From JBCDBD01 sp039184335 (lineage in GTDB: Bacteria; Bacteroidota; Bacteroidia; Flavobacteriales; Flavobacteriaceae), in assembly GCA_039184335.1 (NCBI GenBank), contig JBCDBD010000001.1:62001-126000 (forward strand): 64,000 nucleotides of DNA, in the 5' to 3' direction. How positions within the stretch are numbered: position 1 is the stretch's first letter; the number at the start of each line of letters is the position of its first letter. Shown here piece by piece: positions 9,542 through 17,451 of this stretch. Under the pieces are notes generated by a model. The model was not told the origin of the DNA and made no database searches. It saw only the letters and a program-made list of their open reading frames with translations. The translations under genes were made by a program, and so were the position numbers.

Positions 9542-10792
9542 TTATTTTAATACAATGCGCTCAGCTTCGCCAAAGCTATCATAGTTGCTGGTGATTACTT
9601 GCTCGCCGGGTTCTAGCCCTTCAAGAACTTCATAGTACATGGAATTCTGTTTTCCTACCCGTATGTTTCGCTTAAGTGCCTCATCTCGGTCAGGGTTGAC
9701 CACGAATACCCATTGCCCACCAGTACTTTGAAAGAAGCCCCCCTTTGGCAATAACAAGGCTTCATTGGAGGCACCCAATTGCAACCTGATGTTATAGCTT
9801 TGCCCGGCCCTGATGGTCTCTGGTTTTTCATCAGTGAAGACAAGGTCGACGTTGAACCGACCATTACGTACCTCAGGATAGACTTTTCGTAACCGAAGGG
9901 GAAACTCTTTCCCATTTCGCTCGAGCGAAGCGAAAAGGTCCCTTTTCACACGATCTATATAATGTTCATCGATAGCGGCCTCGATCTTAAAATCGGTCAG
10001 TACGTTTACTTGGCCGATACGCTGGCCTTGGGCAATGTTTTGACCGATTTCAGCATCCAAGAACCCCAATTGCCCATCTGCAGGTGCTCTTACATTAAGA
10101 TGGTCTAACCGCTCATAGACCATAGAGAGTGTTTTTTTCATACGTTCTAAATCGGTATTCAGTCCAGATAAGGACGTTTTGCGGAGTTCATCATCCTGTT
10201 CGGTCTGTAGCTTCACGATTTCGTATTGTTTTTGGGCCAGCTCAAAATTTTCCTTTGAAGTAAGATAGACTTCCTTTGAAATGAGTTCGTCTTCATAAAG
10301 GGCTGTGTTTTGTTCAAAATTTCGTTTCAGACGCTGTAGATCGGTACTGGTAGTGGCCAATGACCTACGGCCTTCAACTTGCCTGGCATCAAAGGTGAGT
10401 CTTGTGGAACGCAGGTCATTCTGTTTGAGTGCCAAATTACTTTCGCTGGCCAATATCTGTTCATAGAGGTTCATGTTTTCCAATTTTAAGATGATATCTC
10501 CCTTTTTGACCATGGCCCCTTCTTCAATCAATTTTTCTGCGACACGCCCACCCTCATAAGCATCCATGTAAATGGTGGCAATGGGGGCTACATTTCCATT
10601 GATAGTGATGTAATCGTCAAACTTACCGTAAGTTACCTGTGAAATGGAAAGACGTTCCTTTGCGGTCCTGAAAGTGGATTTAGGGTTGCCAAAGGCGAGT
10701 TTCCATCCAACAAAGAGCAATAAGGCCCCTAAAATAATATACCCATAGTGTTTGGGTCGCAATCCTTTTTTCTTTTCTAATTGTATGTCCAT
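9542..10792 (-). CDS. Periplasmic adaptor subunit, HlyD/MacA family
   Basis: A 416-aa membrane-fusion protein. An N-terminal anchor helix at about residues 17-36 (YIILGALLLFVGWKLAFG) is followed by a lipoyl-like half-motif (EKLIEEGAMVKKGDIILKLE), a long alpha-hairpin at about 105-220, the second lipoyl half (VRAPADGQLGFLDAEIGQNI) and beta-barrel domains. It would bridge the inner-membrane ABC complex and the TolC-like channel. Its ATG is 2 nt after the stop of the tolC-like gene, indicating translational coupling. Confidence 0.92.
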   Translation of the reverse strand: MDIQLEKKKGLRPKHYGYIILGALLLFVGWKLAFGNPKSTFRTAKERLSISQVTYGKFDDYITINGNVAPIATIYMDAYEGGRVAEKLIEEGAMVKKGDIILKLENMNLYEQILASESNLALKQNDLRSTRLTFDARQVEGRRSLATTSTDLQRLKRNFEQNTALYEDELISKEVYLTSKENFELAQKQYEIVKLQTEQDDELRKTSLSGLNTDLERMKKTLSMVYERLDHLNVRAPADGQLGFLDAEIGQNIAQGQRIGQVNVLTDFKIEAAIDEHYIDRVKRDLFASLERNGKEFPLRLRKVYPEVRNGRFNVDLVFTDEKPETIRAGQSYNIRLQLGASNEALLLPKGGFFQSTGGQWVFVVNPDRDEALKRNIRVGKQNSMYYEVLEGLEPGEQVITSNYDSFGEAERIVLK

Positions 10793-10794
10793 CT

Positions 10795-12141
10795 CTAATT
10801 GATATTAAAAACAGGGAGGCCTTTATAAAAATCCAGTGTGCTTTTATTGACCCTCAGTTGTAGTTGTGCTTGTAAATTTTGATTCTGTGCTGTTGCAAAG
10901 AGTGTTTTGGCTTGCCCCAGTTCAATAGCGTTGACCAATCCTTTTTCATACCGCTTCTGTGCTATAGAAAAGGCCAATTCTTGCGATTTGACCTGTTTTT
11001 CGGTCTGTTGCACCTCGGCACGTAGCGCATTGTTCTGCTGCACCAGTTGTTGGATCAGTTGGTACAGCTCTTGTTCTTGGACTTTAGCCGTGTTTTTTGC
11101 CCTATCCAGTGCAATCTTTTGCTGCTTGACACGTGACCGGTTCGACCAAGCGTTGCTCAGCGGCACGTTTAAGGAAACGCCTATAAATTCATTGGTATTG
11201 TCACGGAATTGCGTTCTAAAGGGGATGGTCATATCAAGGGAATCTGTAATGGTCTCGTAATATCCAGTAGCTACACGGCCTTGTATCAATAAAGAGGGAT
11301 ACAAATCGCCCCTCGCAACAGCAACTTGCTTTTTGGCCGCCTTTACCCTGAGTTCCTGGGCCTTAATCAACGGAATGAAATCCTTGGCAAGATCAAAAAC
11401 AGAATCTGCGGCTACCGATTCTTTGCGCGCATTTTCAATGGTAAGGTTTTTCAATTCAGGTGCAACTATAATATCGTCTTCATGCGATATGTTCATTTCT
11501 TGCAGTAGGGTGAGTTTTGCCGCAATCAGGCGATTTTCATTTTGGGTAAGTGCCAATTTGTCGGCAAACAATAAGGCCTCAGCTTCATACAGATCTGCAC
11601 CGGCCGTGAGGCCAAGCTCGATTTGTTGCTTTACAAGGTCATAATTACGTTGCGAAATGGTCACCTGTTCTTTGGAAATGCTGATCAGACCTTGAATGAA
11701 CTGAATGTCATAATAGGCGGCCATTACCCGAAAAGCCAATAAATACTTTTGTTGTAAGCGCTCCTCTTTGGCAGCATTGTAAATATATCTCGCGGCCTTA
11801 ATGCCATTTATTTTTTGAAATCCCTGAAATATATCAAAAGAGGCACTGATAGAGTAATTGTTGGAAAAAAAATCGGTGTTCACGATACTATTGTCATTGG
11901 GGTTGGTCTGGCGACCATAGCTGATGCCGTAATCTGAAAAACCATTTATGGTTGGTAAGAGACTTCTTTTAGACTGTTGGTACGTCTCCTTATTTGCTTG
12001 TTCAGTGAACAAAAGCTCATTGAGCTGTAGATTGTGGTCAATTGCATAAGCGACACACTCATCGAGTGTCCACGCCTTTTGTGCAAATCCGTTGGAACAA
12101 ATCAAGGGAACAATGATATATAAGAGGTTTTTCAAGGTCAT
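10795..12141 (-). CDS. TolC family outer membrane efflux protein
   Basis: A 448-aa protein with a signal peptide (cleavage near NGFAQKAW, about residue 21) followed by two OEP repeats rich in long amphipathic helices, e.g. a QNNALRAEVQQTEKQVKSQE-like stretch near the end. This is the normal TolC length. It is the first gene of the seven-gene operon and starts about 15 nt downstream of the expected start site of the sigma-54 promoter at 12161-12182. Likely role: outer-membrane exit duct for the MacB-like exporter. Confidence 0.92.
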   Translation of the reverse strand: MTLKNLLYIIVPLICSNGFAQKAWTLDECVAYAIDHNLQLNELLFTEQANKETYQQSKRSLLPTINGFSDYGISYGRQTNPNDNSIVNTDFFSNNYSISASFDIFQGFQKINGIKAARYIYNAAKEERLQQKYLLAFRVMAAYYDIQFIQGLISISKEQVTISQRNYDLVKQQIELGLTAGADLYEAEALLFADKLALTQNENRLIAAKLTLLQEMNISHEDDIIVAPELKNLTIENARKESVAADSVFDLAKDFIPLIKAQELRVKAAKKQVAVARGDLYPSLLIQGRVATGYYETITDSLDMTIPFRTQFRDNTNEFIGVSLNVPLSNAWSNRSRVKQQKIALDRAKNTAKVQEQELYQLIQQLVQQNNALRAEVQQTEKQVKSQELAFSIAQKRYEKGLVNAIELGQAKTLFATAQNQNLQAQLQLRVNKSTLDFYKGLPVFNIN

Positions 12142-12160
12142 TACTAAATACTATTCCAAA

Positions 12161-12182
12161 AAGTAAGCGATTCCCGTGCCAA
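12161..12182 (-). promoter_or_regulatory. Sigma-54 (RpoN) promoter of the efflux operon
   Basis: Read on the minus strand the site is TTGGCACGGGAATCGCTTAC. The -24 GG lies at 12180-12179 and the -12 GC at 12168-12167, with exactly 10 nt between, matching TGGCACG-N4-TTGC at all but one of the key positions. The start site would fall near 12156, about 15 nt before the tolC-like ATG at 12141. An NtrC-type activator gene stands next to it in the opposite direction. Confidence 0.85.
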
Positions 12183-12244
12183 CAATTTAAACTTTTGATA
12201 ATCAATTATTTAAATTCATATTTATAATAAGAAACCAAAACCAG

Positions 12245-12284
12245 TGTCAAATATTTATACAAAACATGTCAAATTATTTGACAT
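12245..12284. promoter_or_regulatory. Candidate enhancer (UAS) for the NtrC-type activator: perfect palindrome plus a second half-copy
   Basis: Positions 12266-12284 form a perfect 19-bp palindrome built from TGTCAAAT, a central T and ATTTGACA. A second TGTCAAAT followed by ATTT lies at 12245-12256, with its centre about 22 bp away (roughly two helical turns). The palindrome centre is about 107 bp upstream of the -12 element of the sigma-54 promoter, a normal enhancer distance. That it binds the adjacent regulator is inference. Confidence 0.7.
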
Positions 12285-12311
12285 CTCTAACGAGCAAATG
12301 AATTGAATTTG

Positions 12312-12319
12312 TAGTTTTG
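12312..12319 (+). promoter_or_regulatory. Bacteroidota-type -7 box for the regulator gene
   Basis: TAGTTTTG matches TAnnTTTG exactly and lies 18 nt before the regulator ATG at 12338. No good -33 TTG at 17-23 nt upstream was found, so promoter strength is uncertain; the activator palindrome just upstream could assist or repress it. Confidence 0.45.
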
Positions 12320-12337
12320 GCCCAAACAGTTGTTTCT

Positions 12338-13711
12338 ATGGTTGACGCCAAAATTTTGGTTATCGATGATAACAAAAGCGTGTTGAGTGCTTTAGAGATA
12401 TTATTGCAGTTTGAGTATAAGAGTGTTCAAACCCTTTTTAATCCGAACCAAATATCGTCTTTCCCAAAAATGGAGGACATTGATATCATTCTTTTGGACA
12501 TGAATTTTTCGGCAGGTGTCAATACAGGGAATGAAGGGTTGTTTTGGCTAAAGGAAATCAAAAAGAAATCACCCCATACTTCGGTCATCATGATGACCGC
12601 CTATGGTGCGGTAGATTTGGCGGTCAAGGCACTGAAAGAGGGAGCTTCTGATTTTGTGTTAAAACCATGGAACAACGAACGTTTACTGACTACGGTAAAA
12701 TCGGCCCATGAATTACGTCAGTCCAAAAAGGAAATCTATCAGCTTAAAAAGAAGGAGAGTAGTTTGAAGCGGGTCATCAATGAAGACAGAAACCATATTA
12801 TAGGAAATTCAAAAGCACTGGCATCGGTGCTGAACTTGGTTCGAAAAGTGGCCAAGACTGATGTCAATGTGTTGATCACTGGCGAGAACGGAACAGGCAA
12901 AGAGCTGATTGCAAGAGAATTACATCGATTGTCCTCTAGAAAGAATGAAGTGTTTATCGGGGTTGACATGGGGTCCATCTCTGAAAACCTGTTTGAAAGC
13001 GAATTGTTTGGTTATCAAAAAGGAGCTTTCACTGATGCCAAAGAGAATCGAGCAGGTAAATTTGAGGCAGCCCACCAAGGATCTTTATTTTTAGATGAGA
13101 TTGGCAATCTTTCCCTTCAAACACAGGCCAAATTGTTGTCGGCCATACAGAACAAAGCTGTGGTGCGTGTAGGTTCAAATACACCTATTGCAGTTGACAT
13201 TCGGCTTATCTGTGCTACTAATTGCAACCTTGAGCAAATGGTTGCTGAAGGCCTTTTCAGGGAAGACCTGTTGTACCGTATCAACACCATTCACATTAAA
13301 GTGCCGCCGTTACGGGAAAGAGCGGATGATATTTTGATTTTGGCTGATTTTTTTCTCAAACGGTTTTCCAATAAATATGATAAACAGGGGCTTCGCATCA
13401 ACCATATGGCCCAAGAAAAATTAACCTCCTATGGTTGGCCCGGAAATATTCGTGAGCTACAGCATACCATGGAACGGGTAGTTATTCTATCTGAGGGCAA
13501 TGTACTTAAACCATCAGATTTTTTGTTGCATCCAAAACCACCACAATCCTTTGATGAAGGGCCAAAGACGTTGGATGAAATGGAATTGTACATGATCACA
13601 AAGGCACTGGAGCAGCATGATGGAAATCATAGTGCTGCTGCCATGCAATTGGGCATTACCAGACAAACACTCTATAACAAATTGAAACGGCTAAAGACCG
13701 ATGGCAAGTAG
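12338..13711 (+). CDS. Sigma-54-dependent response regulator, NtrC family
   Basis: A 457-aa protein from the ATG at 12338; a TTG at 12317 would overlap the -7 box and is rejected. A receiver domain with acidic pocket D10-D11 and phospho-acceptor D54 (LLDMNF) is followed by an AAA+ domain with Walker A GENGTGKE. The sigma-54 contact loop is GAFTDA in place of GAFTGA, Walker B is LFLDEIG, and the arginine-finger region is intact. A Fis-type helix-turn-helix ends the protein (AAAMQLGITRQTLYNKLKRL). It overlaps the kinase gene by 11 nt. It should activate the divergent efflux operon through the sigma-54 promoter at 12161-12182. Confidence 0.93.
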   Translation: MVDAKILVIDDNKSVLSALEILLQFEYKSVQTLFNPNQISSFPKMEDIDIILLDMNFSAGVNTGNEGLFWLKEIKKKSPHTSVIMMTAYGAVDLAVKALKEGASDFVLKPWNNERLLTTVKSAHELRQSKKEIYQLKKKESSLKRVINEDRNHIIGNSKALASVLNLVRKVAKTDVNVLITGENGTGKELIARELHRLSSRKNEVFIGVDMGSISENLFESELFGYQKGAFTDAKENRAGKFEAAHQGSLFLDEIGNLSLQTQAKLLSAIQNKAVVRVGSNTPIAVDIRLICATNCNLEQMVAEGLFREDLLYRINTIHIKVPPLRERADDILILADFFLKRFSNKYDKQGLRINHMAQEKLTSYGWPGNIRELQHTMERVVILSEGNVLKPSDFLLHPKPPQSFDEGPKTLDEMELYMITKALEQHDGNHSAAAMQLGITRQTLYNKLKRLKTDGK

Positions 13712-15044
13712 AAATTTTTATATACAACTGATTTTTAGAGTATTGGCAGTAACATTAACGGCAATGGTATTGGCCTTTTCTTTCTTTGAAAACTGGTATG
13801 TACTCTGTGCATTTTCGTTATTTTTTGTCGGGCTGCAGGCCCACTTTCTTATCTCTTACATCAACCGGACCAACCGAAAGATTGCATATTTTTTTGATGC
13901 GATCCGCAATGAGGATTTTACTTTACGCTTTCCAGAAAAGGTTTCCATCAAATCGTTCAAAGAACTCAATAAAAGCTTAAATAGGGTCAACAGCCTTATT
14001 CAAGAGGTACACGTGCAATTGCAGACACGGGAACAGTATTATCAGCTTATCTTAAAACAGGCCAATATTGGTATTATGACCTACAATGAAAGGGGGCACA
14101 TTCTTTTTTCAAATCCGACTTTGGAAAAACTATTGAACTACCACCCGTTGAACCATATCAAACAACTGGAGCAGATAGATGCAAAACTATATGGCATTTT
14201 CAAGCCCTTTACCCCTTTTGAGCGAAAACTGTTTCAATTGACCAATGAACGCGAACAAAAACAACTGGCCTTAAAATGTACTTCAATGACCTTGGACAAC
14301 AAACCATTGCTTTTGGTCGTTGCACAAGACATACACCACGAACTCGATGAGAAAGAGACCGATTCTTGGGTGCGGTTGATTAGGGTGTTGACCCATGAGA
14401 TCATGAATACGATCACACCGATTACCTCGATTTCAGAATCCATTTTAAAGCATTTTAAAACCATTGATGTTGAAGCTGCTGAAGGCATTGGCAACGATAA
14501 GATGGAAAGTGCTGTTAAGGGACTCGAAGTAATAAAGGAGCAGAGTGGTGATTTGATGGATTTTGTACAATCGTATCGAAGTTTTTTAAATGTTCCCAAG
14601 CCAGATAAAACCTTGGTTTCTGCCAAGAAATTATTTGAAAAGGCCCAAGTGTTGACTTCTAGGGACACTATGGACAATATCAAGATGAAGTGGCAGGTAC
14701 ACCCTGTGGATCTAGAGCTATACATTGATGAAAAACAGCTGACCCAAGTACTTATCAACCTTGTAAAAAACGCGATTCATTCTTTAGAGCAGGCAAAAGA
14801 GGGCAAGATAAAAATAACGGCTGCTGTCAGTTCGAGTGGCAAAAAGTATATTGAGGTAGAGGACAATGGGCCGGGAATACCTGAGGAATTACTTGGGGAG
14901 GTTTTTGTTCCCTTTTTCACGACAAAGGACAAGGGAACCGGAATAGGGCTGAGTCTGTCAAAACAGATCATGCAACAGCATGGGGGCAGTTTAAAGCTAC
15001 ACTCGGTGGCTAATCAAGAAACGATATTCACCTTACTTTTTTGA
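13701..15044 (+). CDS. Sensor histidine kinase of the sigma-54 system
   Basis: A 447-aa protein. Two membrane helices lie in about residues 8-55 with almost no periplasmic loop, then a HAMP-like linker, a PAS-like domain at about 112-210, and a dimerisation/phosphoacceptor helix with His232 (LTHEIMN). The ATPase domain shows N-box NLVKNAIHSL, G1 VEDNGPGIP, F-box FFTTK and G2 GTGIGLSL. The lack of a sizeable sensor domain outside the membrane suggests it senses the membrane or cytoplasm. Its ATG lies inside the end of the regulator gene, so the two are co-translated and should be cognate. Confidence 0.92.
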   Translation: MASRNFYIQLIFRVLAVTLTAMVLAFSFFENWYVLCAFSLFFVGLQAHFLISYINRTNRKIAYFFDAIRNEDFTLRFPEKVSIKSFKELNKSLNRVNSLIQEVHVQLQTREQYYQLILKQANIGIMTYNERGHILFSNPTLEKLLNYHPLNHIKQLEQIDAKLYGIFKPFTPFERKLFQLTNEREQKQLALKCTSMTLDNKPLLLVVAQDIHHELDEKETDSWVRLIRVLTHEIMNTITPITSISESILKHFKTIDVEAAEGIGNDKMESAVKGLEVIKEQSGDLMDFVQSYRSFLNVPKPDKTLVSAKKLFEKAQVLTSRDTMDNIKMKWQVHPVDLELYIDEKQLTQVLINLVKNAIHSLEQAKEGKIKITAAVSSSGKKYIEVEDNGPGIPEELLGEVFVPFFTTKDKGTGIGLSLSKQIMQQHGGSLKLHSVANQETIFTLLF

Positions 15045-15046
15045 AC

Positions 15047-15499
15047 ATGTTGCCATTAAAACAATTGGCACATAGCTTTTGTAAAAAGTATATTCAAAAG
15101 CGTACGGAACGAATACATAGCGAAATCGAAAAAATCAACGAATCGCTGCAATCAGAAACAAAAAGTACAGCTGGGGACAAGCATGAAACAGGAAGGGCCA
15201 TGCTACAACTGGAACGTGAAAAATTGGGAAATCAGCTATATGAAGTTGAAAAGGCGGCAATAGCCTTAAAAAAAATAGCCTTGGAACGAGAAAGCAATAG
15301 GGTTGTCCTGGGAAGCTTGGTAAAAACAGATAGGGCTATGTATTTTATTTCAATTTCTGCAGGCAAATTGGAAGTTGGCGACGAAGCAATCTATTGCATT
15401 TCATCTTCCACGCCCATGGGCCAATTGCTTTTGGGTAAAATGAAAGGGGAGACATTTATTTTTAACGGAACAAATGCTACCATTAGACAAATCGAATAA
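15047..15499 (+). CDS. GreA/GreB C-terminal-domain-like protein
   Basis: A 150-aa protein from the ATG 3 nt after the kinase stop. Residues about 15-85 are a charged coiled coil. The C-terminal half resembles the FKBP-like Gre domain: VVLGSLVKT, then an IYCISSSTPMGQLLLGKMKG core comparable to the ISVTSPLARALLGKKVGD region of GreA. Similar Flavobacteriaceae proteins are often mislabelled 3-oxoacyl-ACP synthase. The acidic tip residues of GreA are not evident, so it may bind RNA polymerase without stimulating cleavage. Co-transcription with the two-component genes is likely; its role there is unknown. Confidence 0.7.
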   Translation: MLPLKQLAHSFCKKYIQKRTERIHSEIEKINESLQSETKSTAGDKHETGRAMLQLEREKLGNQLYEVEKAAIALKKIALERESNRVVLGSLVKTDRAMYFISISAGKLEVGDEAIYCISSSTPMGQLLLGKMKGETFIFNGTNATIRQIE

Positions 15500-15530
15500 A
15501 GATATGATTCATTTAACTTTTACTTAATCG

Positions 15531-15558
15531 TTGATTAACAGATTATTAGATATATTTA
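15531..15558 (+). promoter_or_regulatory. Promoter of the SnoaL-like gene
   Basis: TTG at 15531-15533, a 17-nt spacer, then TATATTTA at 15551-15558 (one mismatch to TAnnTTTG). The expected start site near 15565 leaves a leader of about 20 nt before the ATG at 15585. Confidence 0.5.
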
Positions 15559-15584
15559 GGGGAGTTAACCAAAAAATAAACATC

Positions 15585-15962
15585 ATGACCACAAAAGAAG
15601 TTGCCGATAAACTGGTGGCCCTATGCCGCGAAAATAAGTATGAAGAAGCCTATGGATTATACGCAGATGATGCTGAAAGTATTGAAATGGACGGTATGCC
15701 CGGAGAAAAGGTCACCAAGGGCAAAGAGAACATCTGGAATGGGTATTTGCAATGGGCAGCCGGAATCGAAGAAATTCACGGTGGCTCAGTTGGGGATGCT
15801 GTGGTAGCGGATAACCATTTCGTGGTTCCCATGTCAATGGATGCGACCTTCAAGGAAGGAGGTCGATGGGCTTTTGAAGAACTTTGTGTATACCAGGTTG
15901 AGGAAGGAAAAATCAAAAAGGCACAGTATTTTTATGATGTGCCTGAGATGGGACAGTCTTAG
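15585..15962 (+). CDS. SnoaL-like / NTF2-fold small protein
   Basis: A 125-aa protein from the ATG at 15585; upstream in-frame TTG codons overlap the promoter. The pattern is that of the SnoaL-like NTF2 cone fold: an initial helix (ADKLVALCRENKYEEA), then LYADDAESIEMDG, and paired C-terminal strands (WAFEELCVYQVEEGKIKKAQ) ending in YFYDVPEM. Such proteins are small enzymes or binding proteins; nothing fixes a substrate. Its last 4 nt overlap the end of the convergent arfB gene. Confidence 0.75.
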   Translation: MTTKEVADKLVALCRENKYEEAYGLYADDAESIEMDGMPGEKVTKGKENIWNGYLQWAAGIEEIHGGSVGDAVVADNHFVVPMSMDATFKEGGRWAFEELCVYQVEEGKIKKAQYFYDVPEMGQS

Positions 15963-16363
15963 TCCAAAGAGGGTTTTTTTCTGGCAGCCTTTTTTACTGC
16001 ATTATTTTTCTTAGACTTCAATCGCTTTTCGACAACTGCTTTTGAAGGTTTTGTAGGAATTCGCTTTTTGGAAACTTCTAAACCCTTTTTCAACAGGCGA
16101 AATAACCTTTTGAGGGCCAATTCTTTGTTCTTATGCTGGCTTCGGGCTTCATCACATTGCAGTATCAAGGTATTTTCTTTGGTCAGCCGATGGCGTAATG
16201 TGACAAGCAGTCTTTTTCTTTCCTTTTCCGAAAACGCTTTTGAAAATGATAAGTTGAAGTTAAGCACTACTTTTGATGAAACTTTGTTCACGTGCTGTCC
16301 ACCGGGGCCACCACTGCGAGTAGCCTTGAATTTTAATTCAGCGATGATTTGTTCTTTATCCAA
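15959..16363 (-). CDS. arfB: Alternative ribosome-rescue peptidyl-tRNA hydrolase ArfB
   Basis: A 134-aa protein with the release-factor catalytic motif GGQ in RSGGPGGQHVNKVSSK (about residues 17-32). It has no codon-recognition domain and ends in a basic tail rich in Lys/Arg (KSKKNNAVKKAARKK), which in ArfB/YaeJ enters the empty mRNA channel. It releases the nascent chain from ribosomes stalled without a stop codon. Length and both landmarks fit the family well. It overlaps the convergent SnoaL-like gene by 4 nt. Confidence 0.93.
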   Translation of the reverse strand: MDKEQIIAELKFKATRSGGPGGQHVNKVSSKVVLNFNLSFSKAFSEKERKRLLVTLRHRLTKENTLILQCDEARSQHKNKELALKRLFRLLKKGLEVSKKRIPTKPSKAVVEKRLKSKKNNAVKKAARKKPSLD

Positions 16364-16401
16364 GGAACGGGGTTCTTTTTAAGCAAAGTTAGTGTATGTT
16401 G

Positions 16402-17385
16402 TTAATGGTCAACGACCATACGTCTGTTGACCAAATGTAAAGGGATGTTTAGGTATACAGTGGCATGTATTTTAAAGGCATGGATATTGTTGAAGAAGAC
16501 CACCTGACCATTTTTGGCCATACCTTCCACTAAAAAATGGCTGCCTTTAAAATGGTTGTTGACGATATAGACCTCAACACCTGAAATCTTTGAAATTTCA
16601 AACTCATGTGGATAAACAACTACTGAAGCATCCAATTTAGCATATTCCTTTAATAGTTTAATGGGCAGTTTGTTGGCGGTGCCAAAGAGTGAGGCGATAT
16701 AGTGTAGTTTCGGATTTTGGTATAAACGCGATGTGGATTCATAAGCGATCAGATCTCCGTTTTTCAAGACTAGAACCTTATCTGCAAAAGAAAGCATATC
16801 ATTGGGGTCATGGGTAGCTGTCAAAACGGTGATTCCTCTTTCTTTCAAGTAAGGAAAAAGCCGGTAGCGTAAGTCATTCTTTTTAAATTGGTCGATGCTG
16901 CTGAAAGGCTCATCCAATAAGAGCACTTGGGGTTCTTGCGCCAATGCTTGTGCCAAAGCCACACGTTGTTGCTGTCCGCCACTCAGGTTTTTTACCTTGG
17001 TATTGGCATGATCGGGCATTTGAATGAGGTAAAGCAGTTCTGCAACCCTTTCGTATTGTTGCGCTTTATTTTGAGCGGGCAGGTACTTTATAATGTTTTC
17101 TGAAACTGTGGTAAAAGGCATTAGATCAAGATGTTGTGAAACATACTTCATCTGTTTTTCACCCAGCACAAGGGAGTGGTTTGGGCCCAACACCTGTTGA
17201 TCGTTCCAAAAAATAGTTCCGTTTTTAAGTTCAAGATAGCCGTAAATAGCTTTTAGCAAGGTGCTTTTACCAGAGCCACTTTCGCCCATAATTGCCAAAT
17301 GGCTCCCTTTTTCGAGGGTAAAGGAAATATGGTCCAATACAATCGATTCTTGATATGAAAAAACAATGTTGGAAACGATTAGCAT
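16402..17385 (-). CDS. ABC transporter ATP-binding protein with C-terminal extension, no adjacent permease
   Basis: A 327-aa protein. The nucleotide-binding domain (about 1-215) carries Walker A GESGSGKST, signature LSGGQQQR, Walker B VLLLDEPFSSID and H-loop ATHDPND. The DEPFSSID wording is typical of the FbpC/PotA/CysA importer ATPases. The remaining 110 residues are mostly beta and may be a TOBE-like regulatory domain. No permease or binding protein is encoded nearby, so it either works with a distant permease or has a non-transport role. Confidence 0.85.
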   Translation of the reverse strand: MLIVSNIVFSYQESIVLDHISFTLEKGSHLAIMGESGSGKSTLLKAIYGYLELKNGTIFWNDQQVLGPNHSLVLGEKQMKYVSQHLDLMPFTTVSENIIKYLPAQNKAQQYERVAELLYLIQMPDHANTKVKNLSGGQQQRVALAQALAQEPQVLLLDEPFSSIDQFKKNDLRYRLFPYLKERGITVLTATHDPNDMLSFADKVLVLKNGDLIAYESTSRLYQNPKLHYIASLFGTANKLPIKLLKEYAKLDASVVVYPHEFEISKISGVEVYIVNNHFKGSHFLVEGMAKNGQVVFFNNIHAFKIHATVYLNIPLHLVNRRMVVDH

Positions 17386-17451
17386 AGGTGTTGAAGAATA
17401 AAGATCCGCTTCAAGCCGAAATGGACCTAGCCTTGTTGCATTACTCTTGAT

